Assembly: GCF_004404055.1 (NCBI RefSeq)
Contig: NZ_SOHK01000023.1
Location: 87,696-151,695 of the forward strand
DNA from: Cryobacterium ruanii
GTDB taxonomy: Bacteria > Actinomycetota > Actinomycetes > Actinomycetales > Microbacteriaceae
Reading direction: 5' to 3'
Length of the DNA stretch: 64,000 bases
Made by a program: the position numbers and the translations under genes. Positions 53,736-61,973 of this stretch are shown in pieces. The first letter of the stretch is position 1. Each line of letters begins with the position of its first letter. A model generated the notes under the pieces. It saw only the letters and a program-made list of their open reading frames with translations. It was not told where the DNA came from and did not search any database.

Positions 53736-53739
53736 CCAA

Positions 53740-54396
53740 TCAGTCTAGGGCCGCAGCCGCGACGCGCTCCCGCTGCACGTTCGCGGGCAGGTCCTTCAAC
53801 TCGTCCCAGCGCTCGGGGGCGACGAGGCCGGGCAGGAGTAGCGCCCACATCTCGGTCAGGCGCTGATCGATGTCGCCGCGCCGGGTCAACACGTCGGAGA
53901 CAACTTGGACCCCCGTGAAAGCGGCCGTGAAAAAGTGCGCAGCGGCCCGCACGTCCACCGTGGGAGCGACATCACCCTCGACAATTCCCCGCCGCAGGAA
54001 TTCCTCACAGGCGACCATCCAGTCCAGATAAGGTGCCGATACCGCCGTTGAGAAGTTGACCGCCTCAATGGTCAGGCGCACCCCGGCACTGACAATGAGG
54101 TCATCCCGCAGCTGGCGAGCCAGCTCGTATGACATCGAGACGAGGGCGAAAAGGCCGGGCACGTTGTTTTCGAGCAGTAGACGACCCGCGCCGACCGATT
54201 GCTCGTGCTGGGCATCGATTATGGCGACCGCGAGGGCTTCCTTGGAATCGAAGTGAAAGTACAGTGCGCCCTTGGTGACCCCGGCGGCGGCGCTCACCTG
54301 CGCGAGGGATGTGCTTCCGTAACCGCGCTGTTCAAACGCCGCCGCAGCGCCGCGAATTATCGCCGCGCGCGTTTCTATTGCTCGTGCTTGCTGCAT
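53740..54396 (-). CDS. TetR-family regulator, ScbR/ArpA-like
   Basis: A 218-aa TetR protein starting at ATG 54396. The HTH (about 8-55: RAIETRAAIIRGAAAAFEQRGYGSTSLAQVSAAAGVTKGALYFHFDSKEALA) and the continuation VAIIDAQHEQS closely recall the gamma-butyrolactone receptor group of Streptomyces (ScbR, ArpA). The C-terminal helical domain is hydrophobic enough for a small ligand. No butyrolactone synthase (AfsA) gene is in the window. It lies just upstream of the MFS gene in the same transcript. An ordinary drug-type TetR is the alternative reading. Confidence 0.85.
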   Translation of the reverse strand: MQQARAIETRAAIIRGAAAAFEQRGYGSTSLAQVSAAAGVTKGALYFHFDSKEALAVAIIDAQHEQSVGAGRLLLENNVPGLFALVSMSYELARQLRDDLIVSAGVRLTIEAVNFSTAVSAPYLDWMVACEEFLRRGIVEGDVAPTVDVRAAAHFFTAAFTGVQVVSDVLTRRGDIDQRLTEMWALLLPGLVAPERWDELKDLPANVQRERVAAAALD

Positions 54397-54504
54397 GGAA
54401 CCCCCCAGGAAAAATGCTCGTGTGCCCAGCGTACCGGGGCGATCTGGCCCCCATGAATGACCCCCACGCACTGAGCCGCACGCCTGGGCAGCTATGCAGT
54501 TGGA

Positions 54505-55452
54505 CTAGCTCGCGCTCGAAAGATTCAGAATCAAGCGCACCCGGTCGACATCATCGCGCATCTGTTCGATCAGCGGGTCGATGCCCGAGTAGGCGACCAT
54601 GCCGCGAATCCGTTCCACGAATGACACGTCGACCACGTGGTCGTACAGGTCTAGATCGACCTCGTCGAGCACGTAAGCTTCGACCTGCTTTTGTGCGACG
54701 CCGTCGAAGGTGGGGTTGTTACCCACCGAAATGGCCGCCGGGAACCGGGCACCGGCATCCGTCAGCCAACCGGCGTACACGCCGTCGGCGGGAATCAGGC
54801 CTTCGGAATCGGCCGACAGGTTGGCGGTGGGAAAGCCCAGTTCGCGACCGCGGGCGGCTCCGTGCACGACGACGCCGCGCACGGTCGGTACGTGCCCGAG
54901 CAGCTGGCCAGCTTCGGCCACGGCACCGGCACCGAGCAGCTCGCGAATCCAGGTCGACGACACCCGGCGTGCGCCGTCGGGCATAACGTCGTCGATCATG
55001 CGCACCGCATAGCCGAACTCTGCGCCGAGATCACGGAGCAGTGCGACATCCCCGGCCCCCTTCGCCCCGAACCGAAAGTCGCGACCGATCAAGACAAAGC
55101 GCGCATGAAGGGCGTTGACCAGGATGCGTTCGATGAATTGCCGCGGCGGCAGGCTCGACAGGGCATGGTTGAATTCGAGCAGCAGGGTCGCGTCGACACC
55201 GGTCTCAGCGATCAGGTTGAGCTTCTGCTCGGCACTGACCAGGGCGCTCGGGCAGGTCGTCGGCGAGAGCAAGGCAAGCGGATGCCGGTCAAACGTAACG
55301 ACGATGGCCGCGAGCTGCTCCCGCGCGGCAATGGTTTTGAGCTCGGTGATGACGGCTCGGTGCCCGGCGTGCACGCCGTCGAACTTGCCGATGCTCACGG
55401 CTGAGGCCGGCCAGTCGCTCGGAACCGAGTCAACGCCATAGAAGGTTTTCAT
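54505..55452 (-). CDS. ribF: Bifunctional riboflavin kinase / FAD synthetase
   Basis: A 315-aa two-domain enzyme. The N-terminal adenylyltransferase half has SIGKFDGVHAGHRAVI and the later STWIREL stretch (SSTWIRELLGAG). The C-terminal kinase half has GRELGFPTANLSADSEGLIPADGVYAGWL and NPTFDG. It converts riboflavin to FMN and FAD. ATG 55452 (MKTFYGV) overlaps the end of the upstream membrane protein gene by four bases. As usual it follows truB, although with two small membrane protein genes between. Confidence 0.96.
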   Translation of the reverse strand: MKTFYGVDSVPSDWPASAVSIGKFDGVHAGHRAVITELKTIAAREQLAAIVVTFDRHPLALLSPTTCPSALVSAEQKLNLIAETGVDATLLLEFNHALSSLPPRQFIERILVNALHARFVLIGRDFRFGAKGAGDVALLRDLGAEFGYAVRMIDDVMPDGARRVSSTWIRELLGAGAVAEAGQLLGHVPTVRGVVVHGAARGRELGFPTANLSADSEGLIPADGVYAGWLTDAGARFPAAISVGNNPTFDGVAQKQVEAYVLDEVDLDLYDHVVDVSFVERIRGMVAYSGIDPLIEQMRDDVDRVRLILNLSSAS

Positions 55453-55886
55453 GCGCGACTCCCGGCTGGCGACACCGGGTGGCGTGCGAGCCACCACATG
55501 CCGAGCAGCGGCAGCACGAGCGGAATGAACAGGTACCCGCTGCCATAGATCGACCACACCGTGGCGTGTTGAAACAAGCCAGGGACGACGAGACTGAGCG
55601 TTCCGACGACCAGCACGCCGAGCAGTTCGAAGCCGATCGTGCCCCAGGCGACGCGATACCAGAGCGCACTGCGCTTCACCAGGGCTATCGTTGCGACGAT
55701 GTAGACCACGGCGGCGAGGGCCGACAGCGAGTAGGCGAGCGGTGCCTCGTTGAAAGCGCGCGCGATCTGAACGAACGAACGCCCGGTGGCTGCGAGGGCC
55801 AGCACGCCGTACACGGCGATGAGGAGTCGACCGATTCCGCTCACCCGATTGGCGGGGGCCGGTGCTTCGGACTGGAAGTCTGTCAT
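55449..55886 (-). CDS. Conserved small membrane protein between truB and ribF
   Basis: A 145-aa protein with four predicted helices (about 20-40, 50-70, 80-105, 112-132) and no recognised domain. Similar small proteins occur upstream of ribF in related actinobacteria, to my knowledge uncharacterised. Its stop overlaps ribF's start by four bases, so it is in the truB-ribF transcript. Confidence 0.75.
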   Translation of the reverse strand: MTDFQSEAPAPANRVSGIGRLLIAVYGVLALAATGRSFVQIARAFNEAPLAYSLSALAAVVYIVATIALVKRSALWYRVAWGTIGFELLGVLVVGTLSLVVPGLFQHATVWSIYGSGYLFIPLVLPLLGMWWLARHPVSPAGSRA

Positions 55887-55949
55887 TGCTTAGCATTCAT
55901 CATTGCTCACTAATTATCGCAGTATCCGCTGCGAACCCGGAACCGAAGG

Positions 55950-56318
55950 TCAGCGGCCCTGCACGTTCCAGATCTGGTTCATTCGGTAGAGCATGACCGC
56001 GACCGACAGGCAGGTCACGCCGAGAATGACCGTACTCCAGCGACTGCGTTCGACGAGAGCCCAGAATCCGGCCGCAACCGGCAGCGCGATGGCGCTGATC
56101 AGGTAGGTGTAGAACTCGAGCAGGCTGCCGGTCGCGGTGTTGCCGGCCAGCGGCGCCGCGATCGCGGCAGCCAGCTGCACGATCAGCAAGAGTTCGACGA
56201 GCGCGGTCGCTCCCATGGTGAGGTCGGTGGGTTTGCGGCCGACCAGGCCGAGCACGACGCAGAGCAGGCCGCCCGGCACGGCGATGGCCAGTTGCAGCCA
56301 GGTGAACCATTCGATCAT
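55950..56318 (-). CDS. Conserved small membrane protein following truB
   Basis: A 122-aa protein with four hydrophobic helices and short loops; FYTYLISAIALPVAAGFWALVERSRWS sits in the second half. Its ATG overlaps truB's stop codon (ATGA). No domain recognised. The pairing of two four-helix proteins here hints at a joint membrane function unrelated to pseudouridylation. Confidence 0.75.
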   Translation of the reverse strand: MIEWFTWLQLAIAVPGGLLCVVLGLVGRKPTDLTMGATALVELLLIVQLAAAIAAPLAGNTATGSLLEFYTYLISAIALPVAAGFWALVERSRWSTVILGVTCLSVAVMLYRMNQIWNVQGR

Positions 56319-57235
56319 GACGATTCGCTCTCGTACGGTTCATTGGGCAGGTCTGCCGGAAAGTTCAGCAACGACTTGGCCTGGTCACCGCGGTACTCGA
56401 CCAGCCCGACCAGTCGGCCGTCCGGGGCGATGGCGGCGACCGGTCCCGTGCGGGTGGCGTCGGGTTCGATACGGATGCGTTTGCCGTGGCCGAGATCGAC
56501 CGCTTGCTCGGCCGACAGGTCGAGGCGCGGGAGCAGCCGGGTGGCGGCATCCGCTGGAGAAATGAGGTCGGCTACGACGTCGACCTGTTCGAGAGTGGCC
56601 GCGTTTTCGATGCGGAACGGGCCGATGCGGGTGCGGCGGAGGGCGGTGAGGTGGCCGCCGACGCCGAGCGCGGCGCCGAGGTCGCGGGCCAGGGCGCGAA
56701 TGTAGGTGCCGGAGGCGCATTCGACGCGCACCTCGAGGTCAAGAAAACCGTCTCGCCGGGTGCTCGAGAGCAGCGCGAACTCGCTCACGGTCACCGGGCG
56801 GGACGGCAACTGCACGTCTTCGCCGGCGCGCACCCTGGCATAGGCACGTTTACCGTCAACCTTGATGGCGCTGACCGCGCTCGGCTGCTGGCTGATGTCA
56901 CCACTGAGGTCAGCGATGCCGGCCGCGACGGCTGCGGGTGTTACGGCGGCGACCCGCTCTGCGGTGGCGCGGGTGAGTTCATCGCCCTCCGCGTCATCCG
57001 TTGTGGTGGACTGGCCGAGGCGGATGGTCGCTAGATATTCCTTGCCCTGGCCAACCACGTAGGTGAGCAGCCGGGTCGAGCTGTTGATGCCGAGCACGAG
57101 CAGGCCGGTCGCCATGGGGTCGAGGGTGCCAGCATGGCCGACCTTACGCGTTCCGGCCAGGCGCCGGGTTCGGGCGACAGCGTCATGACTGGTCCAGCCC
57201 TGCGCCTTGTCGATGAGTAGAAGGCCGCTGGTCAT
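56315..57235 (-). CDS. truB: tRNA pseudouridine-55 synthase
   Basis: A 306-aa TruB. Motifs: GLLLIDKAQGWTSHDAVARTRR, KVGHAGTLDPMATGLLVLGI with the catalytic Asp39, KEYLATIRLGQSTTTDDAEG and SGTYIRALARDLG. It makes Psi55 in the T-loop of tRNAs. The C-terminus carries a short PUA-like domain. In most bacteria it directly follows rbfA; here rbfA is 4 kb away. First gene of the truB-ribF transcript. Confidence 0.96.
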   Translation of the reverse strand: MTSGLLLIDKAQGWTSHDAVARTRRLAGTRKVGHAGTLDPMATGLLVLGINSSTRLLTYVVGQGKEYLATIRLGQSTTTDDAEGDELTRATAERVAAVTPAAVAAGIADLSGDISQQPSAVSAIKVDGKRAYARVRAGEDVQLPSRPVTVSEFALLSSTRRDGFLDLEVRVECASGTYIRALARDLGAALGVGGHLTALRRTRIGPFRIENAATLEQVDVVADLISPADAATRLLPRLDLSAEQAVDLGHGKRIRIEPDATRTGPVAAIAPDGRLVGLVEYRGDQAKSLLNFPADLPNEPYESESS

Positions 57236-57310
57236 TTCCTGAGGGTATCAGCGTGCGACCGGGGCCGCGGTGCGAATCGGCCGCTGGGTTTGCCCCGTAG
57301 TATTTGAGCC

Positions 57311-58303
57311 GTGAGAATCGCGGTCATCGGTGCGGGCGCCCTGGGCAGCACGTTCTGCTGCCTGCTCGCCGAGCAGGGGCACGATGTGGTCGTGACCGTG
57401 CGCGGGGCCGCGCTGCCGGCGGTGCTGGCTGACGGCATCCGCTTGACCGGTGGCTACGGTGAACGGTTCGCGCGGCCGGTGGCCGTGGAACGGCTGGTCG
57501 ATTCGTACGACCTGGCGCTGGTCTGTACCAAAGCGCAGGATGCTGCCGCCGCGATTACCGAGAATGCTGCCCTACTCAATGGCACTCCGGTGATCGTCGT
57601 GCAGAACGGACTCGACGGGGTCGCGACCGCCCAGCGACTGCTGCCTCGATCCGAGTGTCTCGGGTTGATCACGATCATTGCCGCCCACTACGAGGGGCCG
57701 GGCCGGGTTCGGGTGACGACGGCGGCGCTGAGTTATCTGGGACGCGGCGACGGTCCAGCGGATACGGTGACACGGCGCTGGCAGGCTGTGTTGCACGCCG
57801 CAATGCCTACCCTGGCCGTCGACAACTTCGTCGGCGCGCAGTGGACCAAACTCGTCGTCAATATGCTCAACGCCCTGCCGGCGATCACCGGGCTCAGCGT
57901 GCAGGAGGTTATCGGCTGCGCGAGCCTGCGCCGGTTACTGACCCGGAGCATGCGCGAAACCGTGCGGGTGGGGCTCGCCAGCGAAGTGCGGTTCGGCACG
58001 CTGCAGGGGCTCTCGCACCGGAGGCTGCGCGTGTTTGCACTGGCGCCGCTCTGGGCAGGACAGATACTGCCGCTGTCGATGCGGGCGCGCATGGGCACGG
58101 TGCCGAATCAGGGTTCGACCCTGCAGAGCCTCGCCCGCGGCCAGCGCACCGAGATCGACTTTCTCAACGGTGCCGTCATGCGTGCGGGAGCCGCGGCGGG
58201 CGTGGCCGTGCCGGTGAACGCGCTGCTGACCGAGCTCGTGCACGAGGTCGAGCGGAGCGGCCGGTTTCTGGCCCCGGCCGAGGTCCTGGCCCGATTTCGA
58301 TAG
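57311..58303 (+). CDS. Ketopantoate reductase family (PanE/ApbA) protein
   Basis: A 330-aa NADP-dependent dehydrogenase. The N-terminal nucleotide site is RIAVIGAGALGSTFCCLLAEQGHDV, followed by LVCTKAQD and VIVVQNGLDG. The C-terminal helical domain contains WTKLVVNMLNALPAITGLS with the catalytic Lys, and GTVPNQGSTLQSLARGQRTEIDFLNGAV. True PanE reduces ketopantoate for pantothenate; many paralogues with this fold have other substrates, so the family name is safer. Start GTG 57311. Convergent with the kinase-like gene, three bases apart. Confidence 0.87.
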   Translation: MRIAVIGAGALGSTFCCLLAEQGHDVVVTVRGAALPAVLADGIRLTGGYGERFARPVAVERLVDSYDLALVCTKAQDAAAAITENAALLNGTPVIVVQNGLDGVATAQRLLPRSECLGLITIIAAHYEGPGRVRVTTAALSYLGRGDGPADTVTRRWQAVLHAAMPTLAVDNFVGAQWTKLVVNMLNALPAITGLSVQEVIGCASLRRLLTRSMRETVRVGLASEVRFGTLQGLSHRRLRVFALAPLWAGQILPLSMRARMGTVPNQGSTLQSLARGQRTEIDFLNGAVMRAGAAAGVAVPVNALLTELVHEVERSGRFLAPAEVLARFR

Positions 58304-58306
58304 GTC

Positions 58307-58909
58307 TCAGCAGCGGTCGGTCAGCACGCGACGCAGGGCCTGCGGGTCGGTCGAATCGATAACGGCCGACACGATGTCGCGCGGGTGTACCTCGGCGAGG
58401 TAACGCGCAAACGATTCACTCCCGGGTGCGCCCTCCAGCAGCACGCTGTAAAGCCAGAGGCCGTGCAATTCGGGCCGGTTGATGTAGTCGCCGTCCACGA
58501 TGAGGATGGCGTCGGCGGGAGCGGTCTGCCAGGTCGGCTGAATCCAGGCATCCCGGTCGGGATCGAATTCCTCGGTAACGAACCCGGTGCTGCCGCCCAG
58601 GCGGAAGGGTTCGACAAGCACGCGCCGCAGCGCCGAGTAGTCGTAGCCGACCAGGTACGCTCGTTCCGGGGTGTCGGGTGCGAGTTGCTGCTGCTCGGCG
58701 CGCGAGTGCTGAAAGTAGCGCAGGCTCGCCCGAAAAACACGCCGTTCGTCTTCACGGAACACTGCGGAGAGGTCGTCGGCAAACGCGGAGCGAGCGGCAG
58801 CATCCGTTCCATCGATGGCGACGATCGTGCGGCCGCGGCCGTAGTTGTGCAGGATCTCAGCGGAGAGGACACGCAAAAAGTCGATGCGCGGTGTGGAAAC
58901 CAGCTTCAT
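58307..58909 (-). CDS. Uridine-kinase-like P-loop protein with degenerate Walker A
   Basis: A 200-aa protein with the overall layout of actinobacterial uridine-kinase-like proteins: a first strand RTIVAIDG, later YLVGYDYSALRRVLVEPF, and ILIVDGDYINRPEL near the Walker B position. The P-loop at residues 34-41 reads GTDAAARS, where GxxxxGKS is expected, so both the glycine before Lys and the Lys itself are replaced (Ala39, Arg40). ATP binding is therefore doubtful. It is convergent with the PanE-like gene and divergent from mutY (23 bases). Confidence 0.75.
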   Translation of the reverse strand: MKLVSTPRIDFLRVLSAEILHNYGRGRTIVAIDGTDAAARSAFADDLSAVFREDERRVFRASLRYFQHSRAEQQQLAPDTPERAYLVGYDYSALRRVLVEPFRLGGSTGFVTEEFDPDRDAWIQPTWQTAPADAILIVDGDYINRPELHGLWLYSVLLEGAPGSESFARYLAEVHPRDIVSAVIDSTDPQALRRVLTDRC

Positions 58910-58932
58910 GAATCGAGCCTAGGTTAGAACGG

Positions 58933-59832
58933 ATGAACGTCACACCCTCTGCGCCCGTGAAAGCGGCAAGCGTCTCCGCGACCCTCAACGCCTGGTTCGT
59001 GGCCAATGCGCGCGACTTACCCTGGCGCCGCGACGGTTTCGGAGCCTGGGGCATTTTGGTGAGCGAGTTCATGCTGCAGCAGACCCCGGTGAACCGGGTC
59101 ATTCCCCGGTTGGAGGAGTGGCTGGCGCGCTGGCCGACACCGGCTTCGCTCGCCGCGGTGCCGCCGAGCGAAGCGGTGCGGGCCTGGTCCAGTCTCGGAT
59201 ACCCGAGGCGCGCATTGTGGCTGCACGCGGCGGCCGTGCAGATCACGCAGCTGCACGGCGGCGTGGTGCCATCCGACGTCGACGATCTACTGGCCCTGAC
59301 CGGCATCGGGGATTACACCGCCCGGGCGGTGGCCGCGTTCGCGTATGGCCATCGGCATCCGGTCGTCGATACGAACACGCGGCGGGTGATCGCTCGTGCG
59401 ATCGCGGGCGCCGGTGAACCGTCGCCGCCCAATCGTGGCCGGGATCTTGATGCGATGGGAGCGTTGCTGCCGCAGAGCGTGCACGAGGCGGCCCTGTTCA
59501 ACGCCGCGATCATGGAGCTCGGCGCGGTCGTCTGCACCAGCCGCAGCCCCAAGTGTGAGGTATGCCCGATTCGGAAATGTTGCGCCTGGCGGGCCGCCGG
59601 GTACCCAGAATACACCGGCATCCGCAAGACGGTGCAGAAGAAATTCGAGGGCAGCGACCGGCAGGTGCGCGGCCTGATCATGGCCGAACTGCGGTCGACC
59701 CACCGATCCGTGACGGAGGCCGAGATCGCCACCCTCTGGCCGGATGCGGCCCAGTTGCAGCGCGCGCTGGCCAGCCTTGTGGCCGACGGCCTGGCAATTT
59801 CGGCCGAGGGCGGCCACACCCTACCGGAGTAG
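58933..59832 (+). CDS. mutY: A/G-specific adenine DNA glycosylase
   Basis: A 299-aa MutY. The catalytic Glu lies in LVSEFMLQQTPVNRVIP; the helix-hairpin-helix is LTGIGDYTARAVAAFAYG with the key Asp in HPVVDTNTRRV. The 4Fe-4S cluster ligands fit C-X6-C-X2-C-X5-C (VVCTSRSPKCEVCPIRKCCAW). It removes adenine mispaired with 8-oxoguanine. The C-terminal NUDIX-like reader domain of E. coli MutY is replaced by only about 75 residues, as in other actinobacterial forms. Good pairing with the MutT-like gene elsewhere in the window. Confidence 0.94.
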   Translation: MNVTPSAPVKAASVSATLNAWFVANARDLPWRRDGFGAWGILVSEFMLQQTPVNRVIPRLEEWLARWPTPASLAAVPPSEAVRAWSSLGYPRRALWLHAAAVQITQLHGGVVPSDVDDLLALTGIGDYTARAVAAFAYGHRHPVVDTNTRRVIARAIAGAGEPSPPNRGRDLDAMGALLPQSVHEAALFNAAIMELGAVVCTSRSPKCEVCPIRKCCAWRAAGYPEYTGIRKTVQKKFEGSDRQVRGLIMAELRSTHRSVTEAEIATLWPDAAQLQRALASLVADGLAISAEGGHTLPE

Positions 59833-59862
59833 GCGACCCGCACCGCGGCGTACGATTGACCG

Positions 59863-60696
59863 GTGACTTCAACGACTTCTCTCGCCGCCTTCCCCGACGC
59901 CGACGCCCAGTACGCGGCCCTGCTGCGCGAGACCCTTGAGCACGGCACGAAAAAGACCGACCGCACCGGAACCGGCACCCGCAGCGTGTTCGGCCGGCAG
60001 CTGCGATTCGACCTGGCCGCCGGATTTCCGCTCGTGACCACCAAACGAGTGCACTTCGCGTCGATCGCCTACGAATTGCTCTGGTTTCTGCGCGGCGACT
60101 CCAACGTGACCTGGCTGCAAGAGAAGGGTGTGCGCATCTGGAACGAGTGGGCCGACGAGAACGGCGAACTCGGTCCGGTCTACGGCGTGCAGTGGCGCTC
60201 CTGGCCCACTCCCGGCGGCACGACCATCGACCAGATCAGCGTGGTGTTAGACACCCTCCGCACCGACCCCGACTCCCGTCGCATGATCGTTTCTGCCTGG
60301 AACGTGGCGGACCTGCCTAAAATGGCCCTCGCGCCCTGCCACGCCCTGTTCCAGTTCTACGTCGCCGACGGCAGGCTGTCGTGCCAGCTCTACCAGCGCA
60401 GTGCCGATCTCTTCCTCGGCGTGCCGTTCAACATCGCCAGCTACGCCCTGCTCACCCAGCTCGTCGCCGAGCAGGCCGGGCTCGACCTCGGCGAGTTCGT
60501 CTGGACCGGCGGCGACTGCCACATCTACGACAACCACGTCGAGCAGGTCACCGAGCAGCTCTCCCGCACTCCGTTTCCCTCCCCCACGCTGCGCGTCAAA
60601 CCGGGTCGTGCCAGCCTGTTCGACTACGAGTACGAGGACCTCGTGCTCGAGAACTACCAGCACCACCCAGCCATCAAGGGTGCGGTCGCGGTATGA
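59863..60696 (+). CDS. thyA: Thymidylate synthase
   Basis: A 277-aa ThyA that methylates dUMP to dTMP with methylene-tetrahydrofolate. Signatures: [34 protein letters not shown], the nucleophile in [12 protein letters not shown] (Cys159), [24 protein letters not shown] and [11 protein letters not shown]. Start is GTG. Its TGA overlaps the ATG of folA, which recycles the dihydrofolate it makes. Confidence 0.97.
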   Translation: MTSTTSLAAFPDADAQYAALLRETLEHGTKKTDRTGTGTRSVFGRQLRFDLAAGFPLVTTKRVHFASIAYELLWFLRGDSNVTWLQEKGVRIWNEWADENGELGPVYGVQWRSWPTPGGTTIDQISVVLDTLRTDPDSRRMIVSAWNVADLPKMALAPCHALFQFYVADGRLSCQLYQRSADLFLGVPFNIASYALLTQLVAEQAGLDLGEFVWTGGDCHIYDNHVEQVTEQLSRTPFPSPTLRVKPGRASLFDYEYEDLVLENYQHHPAIKGAVAV

Positions 60697-61199
60697 AAAT
60701 CGGCCTGATCTGGGCGCAGACCGTGAGCGGTGTGATCGGCGCCGACGGGATCATGCCCTGGCATTTGCCCGAAGACCTCGCCCATTTTCGCGCGGTCACC
60801 CGGGGCGGCGCCGTCATCATGGGCCGACGAACCTGGGATTCGCTGCCGGAGCGTTTTCGTCCTCTGCCTGGCCGGCAGAACGTTGTCATCACTCGGCAGC
60901 AGGACTGGGCCGCGGAGGGAGCATCCGCTGCCCACGGTTTCGACGATGCGCTCGCCCTGGCCGAGGGGCCGGTCTGGGTGATCGGCGGCGCCGAAATCTA
61001 CCGGCTGGCGCTGGCCCACGCCGACGTGCTCGAGGTGACCGAGATTGACGCCTCGATCGCTGGTGACACCCTCGCGCCCGCACTCGACGCCGCCTGGACC
61101 CGAGTCAGCACAGCTCCCGCAAGCGGATGGCTCCGCTCCAGCACCGCGCTCCCCTACCGTTTCACCCGCTACGAGCGGCCCCCCACGCCCGCCCCGTAA
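60693..61199 (+). CDS. folA: Dihydrofolate reductase
   Basis: A 168-aa DHFR beginning at ATG 60693 inside thyA's stop (ATGA). Motifs: [51 protein letters not shown] and [14 protein letters not shown]. It regenerates tetrahydrofolate and is the target of trimethoprim. The tight thyA-folA coupling matches their shared pathway. Confidence 0.96.
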   Translation: MKIGLIWAQTVSGVIGADGIMPWHLPEDLAHFRAVTRGGAVIMGRRTWDSLPERFRPLPGRQNVVITRQQDWAAEGASAAHGFDDALALAEGPVWVIGGAEIYRLALAHADVLEVTEIDASIAGDTLAPALDAAWTRVSTAPASGWLRSSTALPYRFTRYERPPTPAP

Positions 61200-61253
61200 A
61201 CCAACGCCTCAACGCGGACGGGGCTCTGGCCACGTTCAAAGTGGTGCGGCGCC

Positions 61254-61754
61254 CTAGTGCTTGGGCGTGCTCCCGATGTCAGACTCGTCAGACTCGTCAG
61301 ACGCATCGCCGTCGGAGTCGCCGTCTGAGTCGTAGTCGCGCGGCTTCTTGTACGGGTCAGCGTCGCCGGCGTACGTGGCGGTTCCCTTGCTGTCCTCGGT
61401 CGCGGTATCCCGATCGTGGGCTTCGCGCAGGAGGTCGTCGATCAAAGCCGCATTCTCGGGGATGCCGTCGGCGATGAACTCGATCGACGGCGTGAGCCGC
61501 GCCGTGATGTTCTTACCGACCTCGCTGCGCATGAGGCCGGTTGCGGCCTTCAGCGCGGCTGCGCTGTCGGTGCGCTCCTCGATCGAACCATAGACGGTGT
61601 AGAACACCGAGGCGTGCTGCAGATCGCCCGTGACCTTCACATCGGTGATAGTCACGAACCCGAGCCTCGGATCGCGCAGGCCGCGCTCCAGCCGCTTGGC
61701 GATGATGACCTTAATGCGGTCCGCCATCTTTCTGGCGCGTTCCGGATCTGCCAT
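61254..61754 (-). CDS. rbfA: Ribosome-binding factor A with acidic C-terminal tail
   Basis: RbfA assists late 16S rRNA maturation. The KH-like core (about 1-115: ADRIKVIIAKRLERGLRDPRLGFVTITDVKVTGDLQHASVFYTV) is complete. The C-terminal 45 residues form a Ser/Asp/Glu-rich tail (DYDSDGDSDGDASDESDESD), longer than in E. coli but common in actinobacteria. AAGGAG lies seven bases before the ATG. It follows infB after 219 bases containing two strong RNA structures. Confidence 0.96.
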   Translation of the reverse strand: MADPERARKMADRIKVIIAKRLERGLRDPRLGFVTITDVKVTGDLQHASVFYTVYGSIEERTDSAAALKAATGLMRSEVGKNITARLTPSIEFIADGIPENAALIDDLLREAHDRDTATEDSKGTATYAGDADPYKKPRDYDSDGDSDGDASDESDESDIGSTPKH

Positions 61755-61846
61755 GACTCACTCCTTGTCAGCAGGCGTCGAAACGCCCGATCGTTCTGTA
61801 CTTTTCACCGTTTTAGACGGATACTGCCTGCCCGCTGAGGAACGGA

Positions 61847-61913
61847 GCAAATCTCTTCCGAAAGGGGAATCGGGGTAGGGGTCCCCGCTCTTTCCTTTTT
61901 GGAAGAAATTTGC
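61847..61913 (-). other. Large inverted repeat in the infB-rbfA leader
   Basis: GCAAATCTCTTCCGAAA (61847-61863) and its near-complement (61897-61913) pair at 16 of 17 positions if one G-U is allowed on the minus strand. An inner GC-rich stem (CGGGG/CCCCG) lies between. It sits 93 bases upstream of the rbfA start. No U-tract follows, so a processing site or structured leader is more likely than a terminator. Confidence 0.6.
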
Positions 61914-61932
61914 GGAGACCCGGTTTGATACT

Positions 61933-61961
61933 GGGGCCGGGCCCATAATGAGCCCGACCCC
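61933..61961 (-). terminator. Strong hairpin directly after infB
   Basis: On the minus strand GGGGTCGGGCTC and GGGCCCGGCCCC form a 12-bp stem with two G-U pairs around a five-base ATTAT loop, 12 bases past the infB stop codon. No U-tract follows, so it may attenuate transcription or mark a 3' end made by processing. Confidence 0.5.
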
Positions 61962-61973
61962 AACAAGCCAACG

